The position numbers and the translations under genes are program-made. The notes below the pieces were generated by a model. That model worked only from the letters and a program-made list of their open reading frames with translations. It did not search any database and was not told the origin of the DNA. This document shows, in pieces, positions 47,230-60,200 of a stretch of DNA of 64,000 nucleotides. The number at the start of each line of letters is the position of its first letter. Within the stretch, counting starts at the first letter, position 1. The DNA comes from Asterochloris sp. CNOR1 (taxonomy: Eukaryota; Chlorophyta; Trebouxiophyceae; Trebouxiales; Trebouxiaceae): NCBI GenBank assembly GCA_963969365.1, contig OZ017763.1:434001-498000 (forward strand). Reading direction: 5' to 3'.

Positions 47230-50200
47230 TCATCTAGCGCCGGCTGCTGCCTGTGGGGCCTGCAGGCAAGGAACAATGTGTGATAGTGCAGCAAAACACT
47301 CCTCTTCCGAATGCAGCAAGACCCTCCTGACAGGCAATGCCATCAGCTGTAACCTGTTACGGCAGGAACAAGCAGCAGATTGCTGATGAGCACCTGAAGG
47401 ACCCACAGGGCCTTGCGCAGCAGTGTTGGACTGCTGCACACCTGTGTGGCCGGTGGTGGTGTGGGTGCCAGTGCCACGGCTGCCACCCTGGTCGACAGAG
47501 CTGACGGGGCCAGACACAGAGTCATTGATGGCCTGGCCAGCAGTGTTACCAACACCCCTCTGGGCACCAGTGTTAGTGCCTGTGTAGCCAGTGCCTGTCT
47601 GGCCACCCTCGAAGTTGCCAGTGCCTGCAAGTGACAACATGAGCTCAATAAAAGAAAGTGCATGTGGTCAAGCTTTGGCAACAGTTTAGTTTGACTGATG
47701 CAGCAAGCAGCAACACTCAGCGCCACACAGCAACTTGCCACAGCTGCTAGGGACTCACCTGAGGTAGGAACACCAGCGCAGGGGTCACGCTCCTTGACAT
47801 CCACCACACGCGTGTTGGAACCAACCACCTGCAGGCATATGTGATGTGTGTGAAGGTCACTTTGCTTGCAAGGTCTGGGTGAGGGCATGGATCCACATAC
47901 TGACCTGAGCACAGCCAGAGCAGCAGCAATTTGTCCTCAACTTCTGAGACAACTGTGGCAATCTGTGCACACGCACACTCCATCATCAGGTCCAGGATGT
48001 CATCCCTTACCTCCTGGCTGCGCTCATTGCTACGCTCCTGCTCGCGGCCAGTGGGCCTTGTCTCCGTGACAAACTCCTGTAGCGACCAAGGCCAGAAAGC
48101 TGAGACCAATGCTGAGGCACAATTGTGGAGTGCAGGAGAAGAGCGCCCACAACGTGAAGTTTCCACAGCGTTTCAGTACACCACACTAGATGGCATATCT
48201 TGGTCCACAGGCAGCCCACTGTGCATCGCTTTGCCAGCCACCATGCAATGCACAGGCCTGCCAATAACACAGCATTGCGAGAAGCCTGCACAAGCCTGCA
48301 AACTTAGTATCACATCAAGTGAACTGACCTTCTCAATGGGGTGGTGCTCCCGGATGGTGGTCACCACCTCGCGAACCTCTGGGCGGTCCTCAATCTTGGT
48401 GTAGTACTTCTACAGACACCAAGAGAGAACTTTGGCACGGTGTGAGAAACCTGTCAGCATGACGGCGTACTAAGTGTCGGCACCATTACAGACTGACTTG
48501 TTGCTAGCTCAGCACAAAGCCTTTCAGATGGTAAGTCTTGTCTGCTGTAGCCATTTCGCAGTGTGCATCAATGACAGTCACAGAAAGACTGCATGGACAG
48601 CCCATGAAATGTAGAAAGGAGTGTTAAAAAGTGGTTCAGCCCCACCTGGTCGCAGACTGGCTGCTCAGCTGCACCAGTGATGGACTGCAGGCCAGCCTTC
48701 TGGCTTGAACTGGTCTCAAAGTTGCGACCACCCTCGCTGCCCAGGCTCATTCCACCCACACCAGCGGTGACTCCCTCAGTGCTGCCTGCAGGTCACCAGG
48801 TTAAATGCATTGGCTAGGGATACTTGCACAACAGCCAGCTGTTGTTCTGTTTCAATGATGGAACAGACATTTAAAGTAGACTGCAGCTTCCCACCTGTGC
48901 CCCTGCTGACGCCACTGGTGTCCCTGCTGCTGCCGCTGTTGCCAGTGACAGCCTCCTTAGCCCTGCTGACGGGGCCCTGGCCAGTGCCAGTGCCGGTGCC
49001 ACTGCTGACACCTGCAGGCACATAGAGGACATGAGCAGGGAGGCGGGGACAGCTGCTTGCCTTCACACAGCAAGACACAATGCAAACAGGGATACCCAGT
49101 GTTCCAGCTGCAAAGTGGTCAAGAAAGAGTGCAGACCTTCTGCTCTGCTTTGGAGTGGTGGCAGACAATCATGGCTGAGCAGGGGTGTTTCAGCTTGACC
49201 AAGTTGAATGCAACTTGAAGATGCAACCACTAATGGCACACAAGGGCTATGAATAGGTATGCAGCTGAAGGCCACCAAGAAAACACACCTGGAGCACACT
49301 GGAATGGGAGGGAGGGAGGCAAGGGAATCTGTGAACAGCATACCGACATGTAGCAGTGCTGTCAGTCATCATGTCAAGCAACTAGAGCAGAGCAGTAGAC
49401 AAGCCTGGTGCTTGCCTGTCCCAGTGCTGCGTGTGCCGCTGGCAGCCCCAGCTCCCGCACCAATACCAGCTGCTCCTGCACCTGTGGCAGCGCCAGTGGT
49501 TGCCCCAGACCCTCTGCTGCTGGTGTCGCGGTTGCTCCTCATATAGAAGGCCACACTGCCCACCTCGTTGTTGCCCTGCAGATTGCAGTGACAGCCTGAT
49601 GTAAGTGGACCATTGTTGAGGCATGATCTGGCTTCGGCTGGGAGGATCACAATGGACACATTAGCAGAGGTGCTGACAAGAGAAAGGTATGACAGTGAGG
49701 CCACTTCGCCTGATTGCAAGTGGGCTGCCAATGAAAGGCAGGCACAACCTTGACAAGTAAATATTGGTTGATTGCAAGATGCAGTACAGCATGGCAACGC
49801 AAGGTGCACACCTTCTTGGACTGGAGCTGGATGACCAGCTTGCCCTGCTTGTGGCCGTGGGTGATGTGGTGTGTGCCATAGCCAACGACTGCGTCAGGCC
49901 TGCGGGGGCAAAACAAGCAGGCTATCAGCTTGGAGACAGCAATTCTGAAGAGCCTGGGGAGCTGCAGCGCAGTAGCCATTCAAACGCCACTGATGGGAAT
50001 AGGCAGCAAACCAGGATATGTGGGGTTACAGCTTTGCCACAAGTGCATTGCAGCTGCAGAGGTGTGCGAGGGGGTCTAGCATGGAGAGTAACAAACACCT
50101 TTGGTTCGCTGTGTAAAGCCAAATCCTTGGGGCAATGACTAAAGCAGGTTTGTAAGGGCTTGATAGCACGCATCAGCCAACTCCCTGGACAATTTCTAAT

Positions 50201-51257
50201 ATTCCCACATAGAAATGGTGCCTCTGAACCCAGTGCGTGTGCCAGGTCTCACATGGCTCAGATACCTTGTCCTAGCAACACCACATATCACAGACACTCA
50301 AAACAACAGGCTGGTGCTGCTCTAAGGAGAGGTGTCAGCACAGTGTGACAACCAGCTTCCATGCTGAGGCAGGAAGGACTAAACAACACAACCAAAATGC
50401 TCTCCTGTCTGCCCACCTCAGGGTGTGCTTCTCATACACGACAGCCTCCAGGTCAAGGTCATCGCTTGTGAGGCTCCATGTTTCGGTGCCCCAGGTGTTG
50501 TCGCTGGCGCTTTGGGCAGCGGTCTGTGCCTGCAGCAACACAGGCAGGGGTGCTGACAAGGAGTCCCTGAGCGCACTGATTAAGGCAGGTCATTATACAT
50601 GAAGCAGTCTTGTGATGGGTATAGCACACCAATCATGCCAGGAACCGAGGCAAGTTTATCATGACACTGAACATGCTGGCTCCTAAAGCTGGGTCTGCAC
50701 AATGCTGTGTGCAGCGTCAGCTATGTGGCAGGGCTGGAAGTGGAGAGATGAGCAGTACAGTGCTGGCAGCTTGAGCAATTGGTGTGCTCATGCAAAATGT
50801 TGCACACCTTGTCCTTGCCCAGCTGGAACACGATGTACACGTTCTTGCTGATGCTCTCGGTGGTGTTGAGCTCCTGCAGAAGCAGTGGCCATGGTGATCA
50901 GCTCATAGAGTTGGTGAGCACGGATTGTTTGACCAAAGGGACCCATTACAGCAACTGTTTCTGAAGACAAGGCTGGGAGTCCGCTGCTCAGGCAGCGGCT
51001 GTGCAGCTGGCAGCAGTGCCTGGAGAAGCTTGGAGGCAATGAGTCAACCATGGCACCTGTACAGCTTGACCGGCCACGTCCATGCACAAGGGCAAGTTGA
51101 TGCTTGCCAGCACCACCAGCACAGGCTTACCAGCTCAGAGATAGTGTAAGTCTCTGTAGAGCCTGCAGACAGGCCATGGCAGGGATCAGAAGTGCTGCAG
51201 GTCTGGTGACATACATGTACCACGCAGCTTCCCGCCGGCATCATGTCTGTGCAACAT
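47230..51257 (-). CDS. Member B: C2-like domain plus VETRPTG module, unknown function
   Basis: Twelve minus-strand exons join in frame to about 453 aa: 51221-51257, 51131-51162, 50808-50873, 50417-50529, 49812-49899, 49416-49575, 48894-49011, 48646-48781, 48329-48409, 48011-48076, 47759-47828 and 47230-47624. The N-terminal third looks like a C2 fold (KNVYIVFQLGKDK, WGTETWSLTS, LEAVVYEKHTLR, VVGYGTHHITHGHKQGKLVIQLQSKK, VGSVAFYMRSN). A Gly/Ser/Thr-rich linker of about 120 residues follows, then EQPVCDQ, KYYTKIEDRPEVREVVTTI, REHHPIEK, EFVTETRPTGREQE and RDPCAG. The C-terminus is a second Gly/Thr-rich tail. Intron 6 uses a GC donor. No signal peptide or membrane helix is seen. The last exon could instead splice at about 47400, changing the end. 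Exon 1 is chosen only for frame and phase. Confidence 0.8.
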
Positions 51258-52143
51258 GATCTAGAGAAGACTGCTTGGGTTGTCCATGCAGCAGCTTTGC
51301 AGACATCTGTCCCTTACGAGGCGTGCCTCCCTAAACCTGCCTGGATGCGTGCATGTCAACACAGGCAGGGCCAGCACGCAAAATTTACAGAGGAGCCAAA
51401 GCAACACAGGTCATCAGCTGCCATAGGAGCTGGCCACAAGTGTCCCTAACTGAGGCCCAAGCAGAATGTCAATGTAGCATGTGTGCACCATGCACTGTAG
51501 GTGGACACGGCAGGGCTCACCGCTGGTTGTTTGGCTTGTCATGTTGGCTTAAAACTGGATCAGATATGAGCTGCAGGAGCCAAGGGACAGCTGAGATCCT
51601 TGAGAGGGACACTGAGGTAGAATTCACTGTGATGGAGGTCTCGCAATGCCACAACAGCCGTGAAGGCGCGCAGGGCGTCACAACCACTCCGGGACGCAGC
51701 TCGAGACCACAGCAGCCTGATCAACAGCGACGCCAAGATCCTGGCTCACCTGTGATGTGCTGCGGGTATTTGTAAGTGATCGGGCAGTGGCTGATTGCTG
51801 TGTATGGCTGGTTTGAATGTGTGACTTGCTTGGAAGCTGGCCTTTGGTACTTTCAGTATTGGGCTCCAGCTTCACTTTCGCAGACCACCCAAGATCACAC
51901 CCGCCCAGCACCCACTCAATCCCCTCTACAGACAGATCCGCCACAGGTGAGCCGCCCGGCCCGCCAACAACTTGTCTACAAGGCCATGGCAGCGATGCAA
52001 TCTGGGACATCGGCCAGCCCTGTAGGGCTCAGACCACTCACTGGGAGCTGGCCGTTGCAACAGCAACGCGGTGCACTGCCTGCTGTGGGCAGACAGCAGT
52101 GCATGAGCTCACATGGTGCCTGCCATGCAGGCTCATTATAAAC
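51258..52143. promoter_or_regulatory. Divergent spacer between members B and C
   Basis: About 890 bases between two divergent paralogues, so both promoters should lie here. I recognise no defined element and no additional gene. Confidence 0.4.
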
Positions 52144-53776
52144 ATGTCACAGGCCGGTGTAACACGGGGCACTGGCAACACAGGCACAGCCTCAGCAACT
52201 CCACTGAGCGATGCTCGTGGCGAGCCTGTGGTGAGTGCCCACAGGACTGGGGATTTGAATGACACCATTGGCAGTACACATCTGGCACTAGCAGTGTGCA
52301 AGTATAGCATGGAAGGTGGGCATTTGTAAGACGCGAGAGTCACCTACGGCACAGGTTTGAGTAAGCATGCGGGTCCGATTGCAACATGCACTGGTTTCAT
52401 GCTGCTGTCAGCGTGAGCATGCTGCCACCAGCTGGTGTTGCACCTTGCCACAATTCTGCATAGGGCCTGATTCCTGGTATAGTCTGTCTTGCGTCAGAAT
52501 GTTATCATGATTGCATATCATCCCCAGCTGGCAGAGGGGCAGTCAGTGGTATGTGTCTTTGTTGGCTGCCCTGACAAAGCTACTAGCACCTTGATACTCG
52601 CGCAGAACCCCTTCACAGTGCTGGGAAGCTACCAGTCATGTAAACTGTTAGTCATGGTGTCCTGGCCCTTCTAGGTGTTGTAGTGCTTCCTGTGTTTGGT
52701 GCACAGCCGTTGGCCTGCTGCTTTTTTGTCATTCTGTTCAGAGGTATGCCCTGCCTTGCTACTGTTATACTGGGCCTGACAAACTGGCTTGCCTGAGGCT
52801 GGGCTGCGTCTGTATGGTGAGAGAATGGGTCGCAGAGCCACCTGCTGAGTCCATACAGGTGTATTGACACTACCTCATGCCCTGTGTGCAGTGCGACCAG
52901 CAGTTCCACACCAAGGTTGAGGACCGCCCAGGTAAGCGTCATTTCTTTGGTCTGGCAACTGCTGTCCTAGCACTGCCGTTGCACAGGGCTCTCCTAACAT
53001 TACATTCTCTGATCTGCAGTCGTGAAGGAGACAGTTACTCAGATCAGGGAGCACCACCCCATTGAGAAGGTATGCAGCTGTGTTGCCACTGGAGTTGCAC
53101 TGCCTCCACACCCCAATACGTGAATTGCTGGCTACTTCAGCAATCGCAGTCTCACCAACGTGAAGTGATCCATGCGCCATTGGGTGTCCAGCATGCTGCA
53201 CAAATGTGCTGCAGGAGTTTGTGGTGGAGACCAGGCCCACTGGCCGCGAGAAGGAGCTGACAGAGCGTGCGCAGACCGAGGTGGGTATCCTAGCTTCTCT
53301 CTATGCTGCATTAACTGGATAATTCTGGCCAGCAAGGTCACTTGCCAGCATGTTGTTGCAGCTGTACTCGTGGGTCTTCTCTTATGTTTGCAGCTTCTGC
53401 TGTAGGTCATTGACACCAAGGAGCGCATCATCTCCACCACCCCCAGGGACCCGTGTGCTGGTGAGTTGTTTGATTGGTTAGTTAAAGAGTGGTGGCTTGG
53501 AAAAGCTCCTTTTTGTTGATGGTGCTCTGCACAAGACCAGTGCACTGCCCTTCTAATTTGAAGCAGCCATTCAGTAGGGCATTCGCTGGATGCTTGCAAT
53601 GCCTCACTCAAACCCACAGCTCACCATCTGGTCGCTACATTGCAGGTGTGGAGCCTGTGACCATTGGTGGCCACCACTCTGGTCACCATGGCCACCATGG
53701 CCACCACACTGGAGCTGGCACTGGCGTCGGCACTGGCACTGGCGTCGGCAGCCGCAACACTGGGGCTGGCCTCTAG
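52144..53776 (+). CDS. Member C: short VETRPTG module protein with His-rich tail
   Basis: Six exons (52144-52230, 52892-52931, 53020-53069, 53215-53280, 53406-53460, 53646-53776) join in frame to 429 nt, 142 aa. The N-terminus is MSQAGVTRGTGNTGTASAT. The module follows as CDQQFHTKVEDRP, VVKETVTQIREHHPIEK, EFVVETRPTGREKELTERAQ, VIDTKERIIST and RDPCAG. The C-terminus reads VEPVTIGG, then a histidine cluster HHSGHHGHHGHH, and ends with alternating Gly/Thr/Val (GTGVGTGTGVGSR). There is no C2-like part, signal peptide or membrane helix. The His cluster could bind metal ions, but only the composition supports that. Confidence 0.85.
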
Positions 53777-54217
53777 AAATGTTCCAGAGATATTCACTCC
53801 ACAGACACTAAGCACCAGCATTTGACAAATAAGCATTTGGCTGCTATTCTGTTGCTTTTTAGAACTCACAGCAGTTTTGCAAAGACATAATGTAAGCACG
53901 CCTGTAAACCCTGTCAGACATGTAGACTAGTGTATGGACATGTTGTTAGGCAAAGTTCGAGATCATTGCATCCATCCAAGCTATGCTGCAGTTGCTGAAA
54001 ATCTTTTGGTGGTCCTACACCATCCTTGTGTACCTGGTCAAACTCAGCCAACCTGCAGCCTGTACTACTGTTATCACATCACAAACAATAGGTGAGAACT
54101 TGTCTGCAGTGTGATGTTTCCCAGCATCATTTGTGCCTGCTGCAGGAGAGCCAGACATACTGTGATTGAGGTCATTGGTAGCCTGTTGCAGGGTTGGCTG
54201 GGCCTCAAAAGCGCAAC
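53777..54217. other. Spacer between members C and D
   Basis: About 440 bases between two same-strand paralogues, presumably the 3' UTR of C and the promoter of D. The left part is AT-rich. No repeat or gene is recognised. Confidence 0.4.
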
Positions 54218-57200
54218 ATGGCAGCCGGTGAGCACATCAACCAGTGACAGCATGCCCTCACTGCAAGCCTGCATAGAATGAGACCCCAGACTGCCTGCTG
54301 CTCTTCGCTGTTGCATACAAACATACATATTCATGCCTGGAAGTCTAGCAAACCACTGTTGACGTGTTCAGGTGGTCTCGCAAAAGTCCACTTGCACAAT
54401 GGTGGTTGCCCAATCCAAGAAGCTCCTGCTGCATTGTCTTGGCCTGCAGCCCTGCATGCCTTCGCAGCACCTTGAAGGGCGCTCAGCTCTTGCCCTGAGC
54501 CAGCACCCCACAGGCTGAAAGACTGCCCTTCATTCCCAGGACGACGGTGCTAGTGCTGCTTCTGACAGCGCTGCTCCACTCTGCCCTGCAGCAGCACTTG
54601 CAGGAGTGAGGGCTAAAAGTACCACCCCCTATGCATACTGGTGCTTCTGGCGTTCCCTGCCGCAAGCCTCTACTGGCCCCAGGCAGTCAACAGGCGACTG
54701 CAGCTGCAGTGATTGGAAGCCTGCCTGCCCTGCTGCAGCCAGCACCTACATGATTGAGGACTGCCAGTACCACCCCCCAGAAGGCATCCACAAGAGCGTC
54801 TACGTTGTTTTTGAGCTGGGCAGTGACATAGTGCAGACGTCCAGCCTCTCTCCTGGGGAGGGCAACAGCTGGGGATCTGACAGCTGGAAGCTGTCCAACC
54901 GGGACGGCGCCCGCGAGCTGAGGGTGGTGGTCTACGAGAAGCATGCGCTCAGGTAGGCTTGACATGTGGTGCACATGCTTTTATCTGGGCTTGGCACATG
55001 TGCAGCCCAGAGGGTGGAGCCCTGAGCGCGCCGAGGGGCAATGCATGCTGGTGGTCTTTGAGCAGTTCTGCAGGCCATGGTGCGCACATGTATCTGACCA
55101 TGCATGAAGAAGAGCATGCCCTGAGAAAGGGTTTTTGCAGGGTTGGCACACATGCCTGGCACACATCCTGGCATACATGCCCAGCCTACCGCTGCATGCT
55201 TTGCTGACGCCAGGGAAGCCCTGTGCCTGCACCTCAGGCTGTACCTGCACTTTCATGCAGGCCTGACCTGGTGATTGGCCACGGTACACACCACATCGTG
55301 GGCGGCCACAAGCCTGGGAAGCTGGTGATCGAGCTGGAGGACAAGAGGGTGAGCAGCAGCAGCCCGGCATCCCACGCAGAGAAGAGGATCTGCAATTGCA
55401 TTGATGCTTGAATTCAAGCCTCGATTGAGGTGCCTTGTGCTGCGCATAAGCAAGCGTAGCAAGCCATTGGCGTCGCAAGCGGTCAGCGCAGCAAAGCTGT
55501 GTACTGCTGAACAAGCTTACACAGGCTGGGCCCATTGCTTGCCAGGCTGCAGCTGAGTTGCTTGCACATGGTGGCACCACCACCTGCCCTAGGGGGCAGG
55601 GGGCAAGTGGCCACCAGCCCACAAGCTGCTTCAAGGCAGTGCCACGCCGGCAAGCAGCGGTTGCCTTGCAGCTGCAGGGGTTTGCATTGCACCCTGCCCA
55701 CATGCTGCATGAGCCAATGCACCTCCTGCAAGCAATGGTTGCTCTGCAGCTGCAGGGGGTCAGCACCTCACACTGCCTGCTGGTTCAACTGCCCTGGCTG
55801 CCTGAGCATGGCACCCAGCTGCCAACCACCCATGGTGGCACAACAGCTTGTGCCTGTGCAAGATCGGCCGGGAAGCTCTGGTCTGAGCACACGTGGTGCA
55901 CCCGTGTGGTCAAGGTGGTACAGCAGGCCACATGGCCATCTGCCTGTGTGGCAGAGTGGCCCTTTGGCACAATTTGGAGACGTTTCTGCGGCATGCACTT
56001 TGAGCAGGCACTGGGACTGATGTGCAGGGCGCCCCAGCAGGCAATGGTGCTTTCTTCTGGTGCAGCCATGAAATGCTCCAAGGTCCCTCCCACCTGCATC
56101 ATCATTTGAAGGTTGTTCAATCGCTGTCATTTGAAGGGTGTTTAATTGCTGGCCAGAGGGCGCCTCTGCCGGCAACAAGACCTTTTGCTTGTGCCAACTC
56201 TGCTGTACAGCACTTGTTTGCTGCAGCTCTGTAGCTGCAGGATGAGCCTGTCTAGGCCAGACTTATCCTCCACAGCTGGAAGGCTGCACCTTCAAGCACA
56301 TGTCCTGCAGAAACCTGTCTGGCAGCGGCAGCCTGTCATCATGCGCTTGCTGTCACCCCAACAAGCTTTGTCTGGGCAAAGCCTGAGCCTGTGTTGCCCT
56401 CGCGTACGCAGCGCACCCCAGCATGTGACATGGCATTGCACATGTCTGCGTGCAGCAGCCAGTCACAGAACAGGAGAGCTGCACCTGGAGCCTGTGTTGC
56501 CCTCATCTGTGCAGGGCGCCCCAGCAGGCGATGTGGCCTTCCGCCTGTGCGGCGTCGGCAGCCCCACATCACCACGCGGGGTGGTCAATCCCCCCGCCCC
56601 CACCCCCACCCCTGTAGCTACCACAGCCAGGAGGAGCATGGGCACCACGTCACCCAGCACAACAACCTCTACCAGCACCTGGGATGGAGCCTCAGGTCAG
56701 CATCATGCACCACAACTACCCCTGCCAGCACCTGGGAGGGAGCCGCAGGTCAGCTTTTCTATTGGCCCACGGCACTTGTCCTGGTGGCCATGATGCTCCC
56801 CTGGACCACCATGGGCATCTCACTGCAGCTGCTCTCAAGAACCCTCATGCTGTAGAGGCGCACCTGCTGTAGATAGCCGAACACAAGCCCCGACATCATA
56901 AGGATGCCACATCTGAGTGCAAGTGAGGGACCATGGCACAGCCTAGCATGATGGGCAACTGCGTTTGCCTTCCTGCTGCAGGGAGCCCTATGTGATAAAA
57001 TGACAGTGCATGTGCTGCAGGCAGCCCCACACAAACCACACAGCCGCCCCTGCTGCATGCAGCTCTGTGCAGGTTAGGGGGAGGGGTGGATGGGTGGGGC
57101 CATCGCAGCAGCACAGTCTAGGCGCCAACCGCCATCTCAAAGCTGCATTGTCTCATACTGAAGCAGCAGCCTCAAATTCATGCAGGTAGCCAATGTTAAT

Positions 57201-60200
57201 GCAGCAGCAGGTGCACCAGTGTTTCCCAAATGAATGCTCTCCTGGTGCAAGTGCACATGCTGCCCAGCCAGCACAGTTCTGTGCTCTAGAGTTGATTTTG
57301 ATGCTGGCCTCTCTGCTGCAGGCAGCCCAGTGTGAGCGAGGAAGGACTGGTGCAGCCAATCGACTTGAGACCTGCACATTGCCTGTTGCAGGCAGCCCTG
57401 TGCGGGTGAGGGAGGAGGTGCGTGTGGGGCCTGGAGCTGGCACAGAGGAGGTCAAGGTGGTGGTCAAGGCGGTGAGTGACTTGCATGGATTGTGCTTGAC
57501 AGCATCACTGCAGCCCGGCTGCGCGGGCGGACCCCACCTCCTGAAGGCACTGCGCACTGCGTCAGGGTGATGAGGCCCACATCTGTTGCAGATGGACATG
57601 GCAAGACCAGTCCAGCATGAGATGCATCATGCCAAGCTGGCATCAAAGCGTTTCAGTGCATCTGGCAGCACAGCAGCCTGCTCATTGCCCATGCCTGCAG
57701 CGCAGGACACTGACGGATGCTCTGCAGATCTGCTTTGTGCTTGTTGCGCAGACATTCCCTGAAAGCTGCTGCTTGCTGCTGCACGCTGGTGCCTGCTGCT
57801 CCTGCAACATGAAATGGCAAGCAAAGTGTACTGCTGCCCATACCCGCATCACCTTGCCACAAGCACGCAGAGTGTTGTGCTACTGCCTGATGGCCACTGC
57901 ATCTGCGTGCTTGCCCCGCCAGCACGGAGAGCTGGCTGAACGGGCGTAGGCAGTGCCTGCGCCTGCCTGGCGTTGCAGCACCCGATGGCAGGGCACTCAA
58001 GCTGCTGCATGATGCCTGCGTCTGCCTACCCATGCAGAATCCAATGGCAGGGAAGGAGGTGATCAACCATGGGGAGGCCCCTGTGTGCAACAGGGTGAGC
58101 CTCTGTGGCCTGAACTGCACCTGCTGCAGCTGCACTGCCACTGCCCTTGTGCATGGCCAAGCCCCAAGCTTGAGGTTTTTGAAGCGAAGGGCTGGTGCAC
58201 ACGGGTTGCTGCCTGCTGGGAGTCACCTGCTGTGAGGCAATGGCCGGTGCTCACGGCATGCTGCCTGCAGGGAAGTCACCACCAGTCACTACTTTGGTGT
58301 ATGTGCTGCAGGTATACTACACCAAAGTGAGTCCACGACACTGCTACCTTGTGGCAACTTAGCTCTTTCTGCGTGGTGCCTTTGCAGCAGTACCTCTTTT
58401 TGCTCATGGCAGCTCAGCATGCCTGCTTGTGGCATCAAACCTCTGTCTGCAAGATGCATTTGCGGCAGTGCCTTTCTCTTGACCCGGGACAGCTGCATGT
58501 TTGCCTGCATGTGGCATTCTAGCTCTGCCCTGCAAGGTGCACTTGCAGGAGCGCTGTGCAGCTTTGAGTATGCCTAGCTCTGGCTGCAGCTGTCTGCCTG
58601 GTGCATAATAAACAGTGCGCTTGCTGCTTTCCAAGGGACCGGCATTTGCCTGCATGTAGCTGTGACTATCTGCCTGGTGCACATGCAGTATGGTAGGTCA
58701 CCACCAGGTTTGCATGCAGCTGTGCCCAGTCAGCACTACACATTTGCGCTTTGCGGCCTGCTCTTAGGTGGAAGACAGACCTATCGTCAGGGAGATTGTC
58801 ACCACCATACGGGAGCACCACCTCTTTGAGAAGGTGACTGAGTGCTGGACGCACCCCTGCCTTCATCCTGCAGGGCCCCTCCTTGCTGACTCTCTTGCTC
58901 CTTGCTCACCCAACTGTGTGCAGTCTATGCCGTGCTTGCTGCCTCTGCCTGTCTACCATGCTATACTGTGCCCCTTCTCTGCCTTGCTTGCTGTCTTTGC
59001 CTGTGTCTCTCCCAATGCTCACAAGCCTCCACTTTTCGCATAAGTGCTAAGTCGCCAGGCTGCTGCGCTGTGGACCCTTTTATCTGTGTTCCCTGCTTCT
59101 GCCCTTGCTCACCGCTATGCAGCTGCAGCGAGGGCTTGCAGCTGCTCGCAACAGGTTGCCACTGCAGATGCACCTTCCGCCAATACTGCTATGGCCATGC
59201 AGCATTACTTGTGGTGACCACCCTTGCAGCTTGAATGGGGTTTGCTGCGCAGGCGTCTCCGGGGGTCTGCAGGCTGCGAGGCGTGTTTCAGAGCGCACTG
59301 GTCCTCCCGGCTGCAGCGCTGCTGCGAGTTTGCTGCCTGCAGGGATATCCAATTGAGGTCAGGCGCTTAGTGTCTTGTGGCACCAGTTGCCCCAACCTGT
59401 CCTCCAGAAGTCTGTGCTGCCTGCAGGAATTTGTGGTGGAGACGAGGCCCACTGGGCGGGAGGCAGAGCACACTGAGGACAGAACCAGCGAGGTGAGCTG
59501 CTGGCAGTTGTCGTCTCAAGACTTACGAGCCCTCTCACTCCATACAGTGCTGTGTGCTGTCTAAGCCATCTCTGCTGGGGCCAGCAGGTCTAGGCTTCGT
59601 AAGCTGTGCTTGGCTGGGGCATCCTTGGTGCTTTTCAAGGCAGTGTAGCACAGGTGCTGGTGCTGCATGTTGGTACTGTTGAGTGCTACCTCTGTCAACC
59701 ACTGACTGCTTGGCAGCATGACACCACCCCAGCGAGGTTGCTGCTTGTGTCCCTGCATGCAGCGGCTGCCTGGGGCTGGCAGCTTAACTGCTTGGCGCCA
59801 TGCCAGACTGGGCACTACGTCAGGGAAGCAGCGTGCACATGCTTCTGTGGGGTGCTGCCTGCACCCTGTCCTGGCAGCGCAAGCGGCCTGCTGCAGCCTG
59901 GGCAGTCCTATGCACGCTGTATGGGAACTACGTTCCCCTGACGCCTGCAGTTTGTGCACGCATTGGTTGAAGCGAATCCCCGCGGCTGACTTGACACCTG
60001 CAGTACTGCATGGCAACGGCAGCAGCTGTGTATGAGCGGCACTGTGAAGGAGACCTGTGGCCACAGCTTCACCTCCTTCACCTGCCGCTGCGCGGCACCA
60101 TTGACATGAGATCCTCTCTGAAGCACCCCATGGGACGGCAGTCACGCTGATGCAGGCTCTGACATCTGTCTGGTTGCCCTTTTTTGACTGCCTCTGCAGC

